This document shows positions 1 through 11,145 of a DNA stretch of 64,000 nucleotides, piece after piece (position 1 is the first letter of the stretch; the number at the start of each line of letters is the position of its first letter). The notes beneath the pieces are model-generated. The model did not search any database. It was not told the origin of the DNA and was given only the letters and a program-made list of their open reading frames with translations. This stretch comes from Owenia fusiformis (lineage: Eukaryota > Annelida > Polychaeta > Sabellida > Oweniidae). Where the stretch lies: contig CAIIXF020000008.1 of NCBI GenBank assembly GCA_903813345.2, positions 33,630,867-33,694,866 of the forward strand, in the 5' to 3' direction. The position numbers and the translations under genes were made by a program.

Positions 1-1098
1 TCCAAAATGGCCATCTTAACATTTAACCAGAATGCCCAAAAACTAATCAGTTCTTGACGTTGATATGTAGAAACATCCCTGAAAATTTCAGATGAATCAT
101 TCAAAAGGTTTGGCTGGAAACCTGTAGACAAGTCTTGAAAGTAAAGATTTTAGGACGGAAAATCCAAAATGGCCACCTTAAAATTTACCCAGAATGCCCA
201 AAAACTAATCAGTTCTTGACGTTGATATGTAGAAACATCCCTGAAAATTTCAGATGAATCCCTCAAATGGTTTGGCTGAAAACCTGTAGACAAGTCTTGA
301 AAGTGAAGATTTTAGGACGGAAAATCCAAAATGGCCACCTTAAAATTTACCCAGAATGCCCAAAAACTAATCAGTTCTTGACGTTGATATGTAGAAACAT
401 CCCTGAAAATTTCAGATGAATCCCTCAAATGGTTTGGCTGGAAACCTGTAGACAAGTCTTGAAAGTGAAGATTTTAGGATGGAAAATCCAAAATGGCCAC
501 CTTAAAATTTACCCAGAATGCCCAAAAACCAATCAGTTCTTGACGTTGATATGTAGAAACATCCCTGAAAATTTCAGATGAATCCCTCAAAAGGTTTGGC
601 TGGAAACCTGTAGACAAGTCTTGAAAGTGAAGATTTTAGGACGAAAAATCCAAAATGGCCACCTTAAAATTTACCCAGAATGCCCAAAAACCGATCAGTT
701 CTTGATGTGATATGTAGAAACATCCCTGAAAATTTCAGATGAATCCCTCAAATGGTTTGGCTGAAAACCTGTAGACAAGTCTTGAAAGTGAAGATTTTAG
801 GACGGAAAATCCAAAATGGCCACCTTAAAATTTACCCAGAATGCCCAAAAACTAATCAGTTCTTGACGTTGATATGTAGAAACATCCCTGAAAATTTTCT
901 CAAATGGTTTGGCTGGAAACCTGTAGACAAGTCTTGAAAGTGAAGATTTTATGACGGAAAATCCAAAATTGCCACCTTTAGATTTACCCAGAATGCCCAA
1001 AAACTAATCAGTTCTTGACGTTGATATGTAGAAACATCCCTGAAAATTTCAGATGAATCCCTCAAAGGGTTTGGCTGGAAACCTGTAGACAAGCTGAA
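1..1098. repeat. 162-bp tandem satellite, about 7 copies, open at left edge
   Basis: A unit beginning tccaaaatggccaccttaaa recurs at 1, 163, 325, 487, 649, 810 and 962, so the period is 162 bp with small indels (161 and 152 bp in the last two steps). Copies differ by only a few substitutions. The array starts before the window and ends near 1098 in a short GC-rich stretch (gccgcccgccgccgcccg). Small ORFs inside it are by-products of the repeat. Confidence 0.95.
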
Positions 1099-1140
1099 AA
1101 GTGAGACGCCGCCCGCCGCCGCCCGTCAAGCTGACTACAA

Positions 1141-1198
1141 TATCGTACCTTTTGTTAGGTACGATAATACAATATCGTACCTTTTGTTAGGTACGATA
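1141..1198. repeat. Twin perfect hairpins at satellite edge
   Basis: Two copies of the palindrome tatcgtacct-N6-aggtacgata (10-bp stem, 6-nt loop) lie at 1141-1166 and 1173-1198, 32 bp apart. They sit between the satellite and the first gene. They could be a remnant of a small inverted-repeat element; nothing shows a function. Confidence 0.7.
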
Positions 1199-1328
1199 AA
1201 AAGAATTATCAAAGCTCATCAAGAACCTTCATATACATATACATATTTGTTAAGAAATAATATTGTGATTTTAAACCTCAAATAACCTTGATTCAACAAA
1301 TTCAATCTCTCATGATATTATTTTTTCA

Positions 1329-1330
1329 GA
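1329..1330 (+). promoter_or_regulatory. Candidate 3' splice site of a 5'UTR intron
   Basis: A pyrimidine tract ending attattttttcag lies about 80 bp before the ATG at 1408. The following exon (from about 1330) would carry the rest of the 5'UTR and the whole reading frame. The matching upstream donor was not identified, so this is a plausible rather than proven junction. Confidence 0.35.
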
Positions 1331-1407
1331 TAGAAGTCCTACACCTCATAGCCATTTTCAAGAGGAAACACATCTCAACATACAACTAAACAAACAATTA
1401 CAGCATT

Positions 1408-3507
1408 ATGATGACGAAACTTGGGATCCGTCTTCTGATCTTACTTTTTGGATTATCTACTAAAACAGTCGCAAATGCAAGTTGTGAGTTTCCCTGGTGG
1501 GTGCAACCTGAGTATCATGACCAAATTTGGGTTAGTCGGCTGTCTGAATCTTCTTATGACACAGCCGACTACTTAGCATTTGAGTTTCATGAAGATTACT
1601 TTCATGAGATGAAAGGCAAAACATCAGAGTTAATCCACTCGTATAACTGCATTCAAAAGGCATCCGTTAGAGGTGTATGGGTAAATACCACGAGTGACCA
1701 TTTCATCTTATCTGTAACTATCAATGAGGATAGCCAAGCAGTAGTTAAATACACATGCTGGCGATTTTTCAGAAGGAGCCAAAGTATAATACAATTTGAA
1801 CAGTCTGAGTTCGGAGATAGTCCAAATATTGATCTTTGCACGGGAAACCTAATAATGAACCCATATCCTCTGATTCGCTACTATCACAGAGAAATTGATG
1901 ACAGTTTTTTAAGTGACAAGGAAATGACAAGTCCATGTCCTTTACCAGGAGGATATGTGTTCCAGTGGATGGATATGAATGGCAGAAGCAGTGATCAGGT
2001 TGACAGTTTACCCCAGGAGTGTCAGGATCGATACGCCTCTCTACAACCTGGTCTATGGCAAAGTGGCTGTGTGCAACATGATAGTAAAGCAACCATTAAG
2101 TTTGAAGCAACACCTGAATGTGTATCTAGCCTCGGGGAAAGAGTGCCCTGGTTCCAAAGACTTGGAATAAACAGCCTGGAGGTGCAATGCCTTGCTACAT
2201 GGACTAAAGATAATTATACATTCTCCATAATGAAACAAAAGGATATATCATTCAGATCATATGATTTAATAAGTAAAGAAATGGTCGGATTTGCTTGTAT
2301 TCGATACAACAAAACTGTGATTGGATATCCATCGACTATTGAAATATATGAAGGAACATACTGTCCTGGTGAAAATACTGTAGCTAAAGCTGATGATGTA
2401 GGCACAGATTATTTAACCTTGACATTGACAAGAAGAGAGAGAAACAAATGTGGTAGGAATGACTCTCCATTCTGCGATTCCGATGAATTCACATTGTCAA
2501 AAGGCCAATCTTCATGCAACCAGCCATCCTACAAAAGATTCTGCGAAGAAAAGTGCGATGGCTGCTTAGAGAATAAGTATGTGATGCTCCCTGGAAGCCT
2601 ACTGAAAAAGTTTTCTGATTCAATGACATATTTTCAACAAGATTCCAATGCATTTAACCTGAAAGACACCTGGTTTCAATACACTGGTTCAATACAAGAC
2701 ATGTGTTGTTTCAGCTTATACCCAAAGAAGAACTTTGGTGGTGATATGTACTTGTTTGACGCAAGAGTTTCAAATCATTGTGATCCATATGAAATGTGTG
2801 TGAGTCTAGTGCAAAGAGGCCCTGATGTGGTCCAATTTCAGGTCTACCTACCTAAAGATGGTGATTGTACAACTGGCCCACAGGAAGATCCATCACGTAT
2901 ATATGACCTTAGGAACAACTTTAAGAATGTAAAGGGTGGCTGGAGAAACATGATTCGTAAAGGAAGTAATCACGAATCTGTTAACTGTAATCTTGATTTC
3001 ATTTTTGATGCATCAGCATCCTTTCAGTTAAATAAAGAAAAACAGTGTAATGTGACGATAACACCATCTGGACAAAAAATAAATATATCCTTCAAAGAAG
3101 GATGTACACCACAAGTAAAATATAGTGAATTTAGATGTTTGGCCTCATTTGCTGAAACCAGAACAAATGTTGAACAAAACAAGACAATAGTTGACACTTT
3201 TATAATCACTAAGGCTAAATTACAAAATGAATTTGATTTCTACTTAACATATCAATGTTGGTATTTCTCATCACGAGATAACAATGTATTCTATTGGACA
3301 CGAATTAGTGACTGCGATTTGACAACTTACGCCAAGATCCATCTTGAAGAAAAGTATCATACGTTGATGGAACCGTATGTTCCTCTCGCGACATTCCGCA
3401 TCAATAAAAGATTCGTTGCAGCTTCTGGGGCAGATTATATGAGCACACAGGCAAGTCTTGTATTTGGGGTGTCCATATTCCAGATTATCAAACATTTTGT
3501 CTTTTGA
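1408..3507 (+). CDS. Secreted/GPI-anchored Cys-rich protein (DUF7042-7045-like)
   Basis: A single open frame of 699 codons with no sign of an intron. The N-terminus is a signal peptide (Lys-4, then a hydrophobic LLILLFGL core, likely cleavage near residue 24, just before Cys-26 of a Ser-Cys-Glu-Phe-Pro motif). The body is rich in paired cysteines and has several Asn-x-Ser/Thr glycosylation sequons (Asn-Thr-Thr, Asn-Tyr-Thr, Asn-Lys-Thr, Asn-Val-Thr, Asn-Ile-Ser). Cys-Pro-Leu-Pro-Gly-Gly and Leu-Gln-Pro-Gly-Leu-Trp-Gln-Ser-Gly-Cys segments resemble the repeated Cys/Trp/Gly modules of uncharacterised extracellular proteins (DUF7042/7043/7044/7045) seen in arthropods and lophotrochozoans; that assignment is from recall and moderate. 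The last ~18 residues are hydrophobic and follow a small-residue patch (Ala-Ala-Ser-Gly-Ala), as expected of a GPI signal or short membrane anchor. The first of two adjacent Met codons was chosen as the start. Function is unknown. Confidence 0.8.
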   Translation: MMTKLGIRLLILLFGLSTKTVANASCEFPWWVQPEYHDQIWVSRLSESSYDTADYLAFEFHEDYFHEMKGKTSELIHSYNCIQKASVRGVWVNTTSDHFILSVTINEDSQAVVKYTCWRFFRRSQSIIQFEQSEFGDSPNIDLCTGNLIMNPYPLIRYYHREIDDSFLSDKEMTSPCPLPGGYVFQWMDMNGRSSDQVDSLPQECQDRYASLQPGLWQSGCVQHDSKATIKFEATPECVSSLGERVPWFQRLGINSLEVQCLATWTKDNYTFSIMKQKDISFRSYDLISKEMVGFACIRYNKTVIGYPSTIEIYEGTYCPGENTVAKADDVGTDYLTLTLTRRERNKCGRNDSPFCDSDEFTLSKGQSSCNQPSYKRFCEEKCDGCLENKYVMLPGSLLKKFSDSMTYFQQDSNAFNLKDTWFQYTGSIQDMCCFSLYPKKNFGGDMYLFDARVSNHCDPYEMCVSLVQRGPDVVQFQVYLPKDGDCTTGPQEDPSRIYDLRNNFKNVKGGWRNMIRKGSNHESVNCNLDFIFDASASFQLNKEKQCNVTITPSGQKINISFKEGCTPQVKYSEFRCLASFAETRTNVEQNKTIVDTFIITKAKLQNEFDFYLTYQCWYFSSRDNNVFYWTRISDCDLTTYAKIHLEEKYHTLMEPYVPLATFRINKRFVAASGADYMSTQASLVFGVSIFQIIKHFVF

Positions 3508-3704
3508 GGGGGCCTCTCTCAAGGCAAACTCGTCAGGTATGGGACGAATGAGGCAGAAGCCTCACAAAATATCTAATTTAGTACTAAAATATTTTTGGAA
3601 AACTATAGTGTTTATATAACATAACAAGCCTCTATACATTCCTTTAATTTGTAAAGATGTCACTGGGATTCATGATCTAAAATTGACTATTGTTTTGAGA
3701 GTAT

Positions 3705-3830
3705 AATAAAACATGTCTAATCCAAACTCAACTGGGACCACCCAAAATATTTCAGATTGCCAGGTGTTCACATTTCAAGGTTTTTGAACATAAAAGTTGA
3801 ATGGCAGATGAAAATATGGAACCAAATAAA
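3705..3830 (+). terminator. Candidate poly(A) signals of the 699-aa gene
   Basis: Two AATAAA hexamers (3705-3710 and 3825-3830) lie 200 and 320 bp after the stop codon, in AT-rich DNA without further coding potential. Either could direct cleavage of the transcript. Confidence 0.5.
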
Positions 3831-4403
3831 GCATTCACATTGAAAAATGTTCAGGTTAGAGGTGTGTTCGGATACACAAGTTTAACTGTACATAACTGAC
3901 ATTTTAACATATTAGAAATGTTTGACAGTAGCTTTTTATAAATTTGCATGTTTTCTAGTTTACTTACATTTTTACCAATGGATCCTCTTGTGAATTTAAC
4001 ATGTCACAAATTGATTTTAAAATTGAAATCATTGTAAGTTACAGCAGGGGAATAGACAGTCCAGCATTAAGTTAGTGTTATAAATGAAAATAGAATGTAG
4101 CTCATTACAGTTAAACCTGTCTAAGTGAACACCTCTCTTTTGTGAACACCTGTGTCAACTGCACACCTCTTCTCAGCAAATATTCCACTGAGTTCTGTAA
4201 ATAATTGCCTATCTGAATTGAACACCTGTCCTGCCTAAAGTGAACACATTTTTGTGGCTCCATAGGTATTCACTGTACATAGGTTTTATTGCTTGCATGT
4301 TTTAAAGGTAGCAGAACCTGAGGATACATTCCAAAGTACATGATTGTATGGTACCTGTATATTGCAAGGTGTGTGATATGATTATGAGTGTAAATGTGAT
4401 TTC
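3831..4403. other. Non-coding; diffuse 'gtgaacacct' repeats
   Basis: No gene is visible. The stretch 4110-4260 carries degenerate repeats of a gtgaacacct motif. A comparable motif recurs near 8475-8560, so this is probably an old interspersed repeat. Confidence 0.5.
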
Positions 4404-5466
4404 TTCAATGATCTAACCATGGCGAAATGGATTGTCTTTTTGTATGATCTGACAATGGAGATATGGATTGTCTTTTGTATGATCTGACAATGGAGAAATG
4501 GGATTGTCTCTTTGTATGATCTGACAATGGAGAAATGGGCCGTCTCTTTGTATGATCTGACAATGGAGAAATGGATTGTCTCTTTGTATGATCTGACAAT
4601 GGAGAAATGGATTGTCTCTTTGTATGATCTGACAATGGAGAAATGGGTTGTCTCTTTGTATGATCTGACAATGGAGATATGGATTGTCTCTTTGTATGAT
4701 CTGACAATTGAGAAATGGGTTGTCTCTTTGTATGATCTGACAATGGAGAAATTGGTTGTCTCTTTGTATAATCTGACAATGGAGAAATGGATTGTCTCTT
4801 TGTATGATCTGACAATGGCAAAATGGGTTGTCTCTTTGTATGATCTGACAATGGAGAAATGGGTTGTCTCTTTGTATGATCTGACAATGGAGATATGGAT
4901 TGTCTCTTTGTATGATCTGACAATGGAGAAATGGGTTGTCTCTTTGTATGATCTGACAATGGAGAAATTGGTTGTCTCTTTGTATAATCTGACAATGGAG
5001 AAATGGATTGTCTCTTTGTATGATCTGACAATGGCAAAATGGGTTGTCTCTTTGTATGATCTGACAATGGAGAAATGGGTTGTCTCTTTGTATGATCTGA
5101 CAATGGTGAAATGGGTTGTCTCTTTGTATGATCTGACAATGGAGAAATGGATTGTCTCTTTGTATGATCTGACAATGGAGAAATGGGATTGTCTCTTTGT
5201 ATGATCTGACAATGGAGAAATGGGTTGTCTCTTTGTATGATCTGGCAATAGAGATATGGATTGTCTCTTTGAATGATCTGACAATGGAGAAATGGGTTGT
5301 CTCTTTGTATGATCTGACAATGGAGAAATGGGTTGTCTCTTTGTGACAATGGAGAAATGGATTGTCTCTTTGTATGATCTGACGATGGAGAAATGGATTG
5401 TCTCTTTGTATGATCTGACGATGGAGAAAAGGATTGTCTCTTTGTATGATCTGACAATGGAGAATA
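4404..5466. repeat. 36-bp minisatellite with higher-order structure
   Basis: About 30 copies of a 36-bp unit (core tgatctgacaatggagaaat). Because 36 is divisible by 3 and the unit lacks stops in several frames, long ORFs appear on both strands (for example 350 and 312 codons on -, 230 on +). None has a credible start, splice sites or non-repeat domain, so they are not called as genes. Variant units show a 216-bp higher-order block of six units occurring twice in succession, at about 4659-4874 and 4875-5090. One or two units are out of register (near 5340). Confidence 0.95.
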
Positions 5467-5525
5467 GGATCGCTTCTTTCAGTATTTCAGTTTTGTGTGA
5501 ATTTATCTTAGCTTTTGTTTACTGA

Positions 5526-6223
5526 GTTTATTCATTTTAAAAATTATATTTCAAACTAGACAATTGCAATGCCAGGATGTAGCAAATGCTATTGAGCATC
5601 TTGCAAAGAAGCAGACAAATGTATGGTTGTCATTCAAGAGAACTCAGGTATAATGAATCACTCAATTGCAACAAAAGTGGGTGTCAATTTTTGAAGGGAT
5701 AATGAGTCAATGAAAATTAACAAAACAATAAATTTCCTCTGAAACATGTAAAAATGGCCACCATTTCTAAAAATGGCCACCATATTGTGTAAAAGATCAG
5801 ACTGAGGAGTTTTCTATCATTTATCCAAACTTTGTTTATAGATAATTTATCCAACTTATACTCAAATTATACTCAAATGTATACCTGAACATTAGGAGTA
5901 TATGTATTATAATATTGCATTCCATAATTACTCTGGTAGTCTAATAATATCATATCACAATAAAAGGTATGACAGGGAAACAAGCATTTTACTACTTCAA
6001 ATATATTGATATTCAGGGCTTTTTATAAAACATTGACAAACATACTTTTAGATAAAATATTTTTATGGCAAGCTTCTCAGAAGAGACACTATAATTCTCA
6101 GGAGAGCCACCATAATTAAATTGAATGGTGCTAAATATACTATTTATGAACATTTTACTAATGTTTACCATGTGTATTTTACTAAAGCTTGGTGATTGGT
6201 GTTTGCATTCTTATACAGAATAT
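5526..6223. other. Non-coding AT-rich stretch
   Basis: No ORF or RNA gene is recognisable. At 5750-5785 there is a short double copy of aaaatggccaccat, the motif that seeds many of the repeat families elsewhere in the window. Confidence 0.5.
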
Positions 6224-6617
6224 AAAGGACGATTCTCGGTTTGGAGAACGAAGTTCATCAATCTAAATGAGCATTATCCCTGCTTCGGACAAATTTGATT
6301 TTTTTACATAATATAGATTTGAATGTCCTCTTTTGAATAGTTATAATTTAATTTGGGTAATATTTCTAGATTTTTCTAAAAAATATATTAGCGCAGTACA
6401 CTGATGAACTTCTTTCCCCAAATCGAGACTTGTATTTTATTAAAATCGGTCTAATTATGCGTTATCCCTGCTTCAGACCAATTTGATATTTTTACATCTT
6501 GTAGATTTAAATGTCCTATTTTGAATATTCATAGTTTAATTTGGGTAATATTTCTATATTTTTCACGAAAAAAATATTAGCCCAGGAGACTGTTCTCCAA
6601 ACCGAGAATCGTCCTTT
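6224..6617. mobile_element. Inverted-repeat MITE with 26-bp termini
   Basis: The left end aaaggacgattctcggtttg (6224 on, 26 bp in all) is matched by its reverse complement at 6592-6617. TA dinucleotides flank both ends. The interior has two diverged direct copies of a ~110-bp segment (about 6270-6380 and 6460-6565, both containing ttatccctgcttc or a close variant). No coding capacity is left. Confidence 0.85.
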
Positions 6618-6812
6618 TTACTAAAATTACTATGAGCAATATTCTGAATATTTTGCATACATGCATCTGAACAACGTGTACATTTTACAATTAAAAAACA
6701 ATTTTAAAACTGGTCAAAGATGTTTAAGTATGATTTTCTGAACTATTTTGACATCAGTCACATTTTTGTGACAAAATTCTTACTTTTCATGAGTTATTTG
6801 TAACATTAATAC

Positions 6813-7647
6813 TAGGGGTCAAACGGTTCAAAATTCCAACGGTTCGGTTCGGTCACGGTTTTTAGGTTCACGGTTCGGTTCTTTCACGGTTCTCGCGGGT
6901 CTCGTAAATTGGTAATATTTCCTTATGAAATTGTAAAGACAGCTCATAAAAAAACAGGTTTTAGCTTTTTAAATTGACTTGACAAAGCAAAGTTTATTGG
7001 CCTAGTGGCCCACTTTAAATTTTAAACTTTAGATTTTTCTGTCCTTGATAAGATTTCTGTCAGATAAGAGCTGAGATCTACATGTAGCACAAGCAGTAAC
7101 ATAGCCCCGGGATTCTTGTAGTCTGTCAAAGCAGCTGAATCAGCACAGATGGCGCTGCGATTGTGCGGGAGATTTAAACACAAATATGTTTCAAGTTTTT
7201 AACAAAGACATTAGTAATGTTATAATTTCTGTAATTGCAGTATTTTTTAAATAATATTGATTAAAAACTAACTCATTTTAACAGACAAAACACCTCCACG
7301 AAGCAAAATTAATTGTACTATGAATAGCGTAATCTGGCGAGACCAACTTCCGGTCTATTTATATGTCACAAAAATGTAAACAATTACTTGTCTATCGATT
7401 TGTGAGCGATCTGTTTCATATCTAAGGTAAGAATTGAATGTTCTCTATTGCTATAAACATGTTTTTAAGGAATATATACATGAAGAATAAGTTCATGTCG
7501 AACGAAAGAGAGAATATTGAAGTCTAAAAAATTTCATTTTTCAATTTTTCCTCGAACCGTGGATGAACCGAATCTCATGTTTATGAACCGAAAATACCGT
7601 CCTAGCATCATTAACCGCGGTAACCGCGGTTAACCGTTTGACCCCTA
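6813..7647. mobile_element. Non-autonomous hAT-type element, perfect 8-bp TSD
   Basis: Perfect 16-bp terminal inverted repeats (taggggtcaaacggtt at 6813-6828 and its reverse complement at the right end) are flanked by identical 8-bp target duplications attaatac at 6805-6812 and 7648-7655. An 8-bp duplication with short TIRs is the hAT signature. Subterminal repeats of the cggttcggttc type (left) and gaaccg/ccgcggttaacc type (right) fit transposase-binding arrays. The 835 bp hold no transposase. Confidence 0.92.
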
Positions 7648-7655
7648 ATTAATAC

Positions 7656-9242
7656 TGTGGTGACTGGATGTGAAAAAATCGTGTACATAAAATGTTGTAT
7701 AATTGGATATATTTATGCAGAATATTGTTTTTATAATTTATAATACAATCTAGAAACTATTTGTATATATTATTGCAAATCTGGTGTAAACATTATTGTC
7801 TGAATTTTTGTCAATTAAATAAATAAAATCATTTTGTAATACTTAACAATTTTGTAATGTCATTCATACATGAACTGTTTAAATTCATATGGTCAAAGAG
7901 GTTTTGTTCAAATTCAATGATATGTATTGTTCAAAATCACATGATACATATCATAATTGTTTTGATACAGAAGGGTTTGGAATGTGAACAGTAAACCGAC
8001 ATATTCAAATTTCTGTTAATAGATGGCAGGAGGTTGACCCATATCTAGCCCATATCAATATTGGTGGTAAACCCATATTGAAACAACCATCACTTTTCCA
8101 CCATTCCTTGAAATACTTTTTGAAAGTACATATGAATGCCAAATTCTATAATTTGACCCACCCTGATAAATTAAACACACTTACTCTGATATGACTCCAC
8201 AGTTAATTGTCTCTCTTTTAAAATGGTTTCGTATTCGCACAAAGTCAAAGTACGAGGGAATGAATACCATTGTGTGTGACATCACAGAGTCTGTAAATTG
8301 TGGCAGCACTTTTTTTATGAAGAATTGAAACCTGGCATCTGCGAGCTGATAGTAGCTATCACACCTGAGCTTTTGGAAAACCTAAAAAGAAATAATTCAA
8401 ATCAATATATAATTTGTGGATTTCTTTTTGTTTATAGATATTAATTATAAGGTATTGTTGACACATACAGTAAAACCTTGAACGTAGAGAACACCTCAAC
8501 AAGTGGAACACTATTTGGAGTATAAAAGGTGTTCCACTTTCACATTTTCAAGGTGTTGTTAATTCCATGAGATTCTTGTATTGACCCTTATGTATATGTA
8601 GGTAAACATTTGGTATTCAGGTATCATAAATAATGAGATAATGTCAACAATCATGGAATAACAAAGTGAATATCATTAATGGGGAAGGGGAAAATGAGAG
8701 ATTGCAATGAAAGTTTTAAGAATATTCACAAGAAAGCCAAATCAACACTTTAGAACTTCATCAAATCAATACGGGAGGGGGAAACCAAAACAAAATTTTC
8801 CACAACTGTTGAAAATTATCAAATGTACTTCCAGTTCCAGTATATTAAAAATGGAGAGTTTGGAGTCATATAGATGGCATTTCGCTAATTTTCACCAGAA
8901 GTTGTTTTTAAAATCATTGAACTGGTTTGCCTGTACTATAGTATATATCAAGTCATAATGCAATTTTTCTCTTTCATTCTTAATACTAACATTTTTAATA
9001 TCAAAATATTTTTTGTTAAGTAAATAAAATGAACTTGAGAGGTTTTTGAAATAATTCAAGAGAAATCCCATGGTTAACATACACCATGAAATCCGCCAAC
9101 TTCTTCTCCACCTATTAACAGTCCTCAAAGCAGTTCTACTTTATTTTACATACCTGGGGTAGTTGTGTCACAATCTGACAGATGGAGCCTCCATTATGGT
9201 GGTGTTTCAGTGATATTTTTCCAGCATAGTCTGATAAATTGT
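7656..9242. other. Non-coding stretch, no recognisable gene
   Basis: AT-rich DNA with no supported ORF. A weak inverted structure around 8470-8570 (gaacacctc and gtggaacac on one side, aggtgttccac on the other) suggests an old repeat. Short ORFs at 8707-8958 and 8892-9128 overlap on opposite strands and show no domain. Confidence 0.4.
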
Positions 9243-11145
9243 TAAGGTTTAGCTATTGATGACATCATACAGCATGGATTAAGTACATTTAATGCCTCTA
9301 TTAAAAACTTTTATCATATTACATTTGTCTTGTGGCCTAATTGCTTTGTAAACTGTTTGTTAAGGTGTAGCTATGGAAGACATCATACAACATGGATTAA
9401 GTAAGGTTTAGCTATTGAAGACATCATACAACATGGATTAAGTAAGGTGTAGCTATTGATAACATCATACAGCATGGATTAAGTAAGGTTTAGCTATTGA
9501 AGACATCATACAACATGGATTAAGTACATTAATGCCTCCATGAAAAACTTTCATCATATAACATTTGTCTTGTGGCCTAATTGCTTTGTGAACTGTTTGT
9601 TAAGGTGTAGCTATTGATGACATCATACAGCATGGATTAAGTACATTAATGCCTCCATGAAAAACTTTCATCATATTACATTTGTCTTGTGGCCTGATTG
9701 CTTTGTTTGTTAAGGTGTAGCTATTGAAGACATCATACAGCATGGATTAAGTACATTGATGCCTCCATGAAAAACTTTCATCAAATTACATTTGTCTTGT
9801 GGCCTGATTGCTTTGTTTGTTAAGGTGTAGCTATTGAAGACATCATACAGCATGGATTAAGTACATTGATGCCTCCATGAAAAACTTTCATCATATTACA
9901 TTTGTCTTGTGGCCTGATTGCTTTGTGAACTGTTTGTTAAGGTGTAGCTATTGATGACATCATACAGCATGGATTAAGTACATTAATGCCTCCATGAAAA
10001 ACTTTCATCATATTACATTTGTCTTGTGGACTGATTGCTTTGTGAACTGTTTGTTAAGGTGTAGCTATTGATGACATCATACAGCATGGATTAAGTACAC
10101 CAATGCCTCCATGAAAAACTTTCATCATATTACATTTGCCTTGTGGCCTGATTGCTTTGTGAACTGTTTGTTAAGGTGTAGCTATTGATGACATCATACA
10201 GCATGGATTAAGTACATTGATGCCTCCATGAATAACTTCCATCATATTACATTTGTCTTGTGGCCTGATTGCTTTGTGAACTGTTTGTTAAGGTGTAGCT
10301 ATTGATGACATCATACAGCATGGATTAAGTACAACAATGCCTCCATGAAAAACTTTCATCATATTACATTTGTCTTGTGGACTGAGTGCTTTTTGAACTG
10401 TCTGTTAAGGTGTAGCTATTGAAGACATCATGCAACATGGATTAAGTACATTGATGCCTCCATGAAAACCTTTCATCATATTACATTTGTTTTGTGGCCT
10501 AATTGCTTTGTGAACTGTTTGTTAAGGTGTAGCTATTGAAGACATCATACAGCATGGATTAAGTAAGGTTTAGCTATTGAAGACATCATAAAACATGGAT
10601 TAAGTACATTAATGCCTCCATGAAAAACTTTCATCAAATTACATTTGTCTTGTGGCCTGATTGCTTTGTTTGTTAAGGTGTAGCTATTGAAGACATCATA
10701 CAGCATGGATTAAGTACATTGATGCATCCATGAAAAACTTTCACCATATTACATTTGTCTTGTGGCCTAATTGCTTTGTGAAGGTGTTTGTTAAGGTGTA
10801 GCTATTGATGACATCATACAGCATGGATTAAGTACATGAATGCCTCCATGAAAAACTTTCACCATATTACATTTGTCTTGTGGCCTGATTGCTTTGTGAA
10901 CTGTTTGTTAAGGTGTAGCTATTGAAGACATCATACAGCATGGATTAAGTACATGAATGCCTCCATGAAAAACTTTCACCATATTACATTTGTCTTGTGG
11001 CCTGATTGCTTTGTGAACTGTTTGTTAAGGTGTAGCTATTGAAGACATCATACAGCATGGATTAAGTACATGAATGCCTCCATGAAAAACTTTTATCATA
11101 TTACATTTGTCTTGTGGCCTAATTGCTTTGTAAACTGTTTGTTAA
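9243..11145. repeat. ~117-bp tandem satellite with 39-bp and 105-bp short units
   Basis: About 20 units starting ttgttaaggtgtagctattg. The full unit is about 117 bp. Some units lack a gaactgt segment (about 105 bp), and some are ~39-bp stubs made of only the first third (9362-9520, 10530-10600). The array resumes for one unit at 12138-12255 after an inserted element. There is no coding potential. Confidence 0.92.

Noticed and set aside
4382-5525. Long ORFs of 350, 312 and 230 codons on both strands
   Set aside because: All lie in the 36-bp minisatellite; they are mutually overlapping translations of the same repeat, with no non-repeat domain or splice support.
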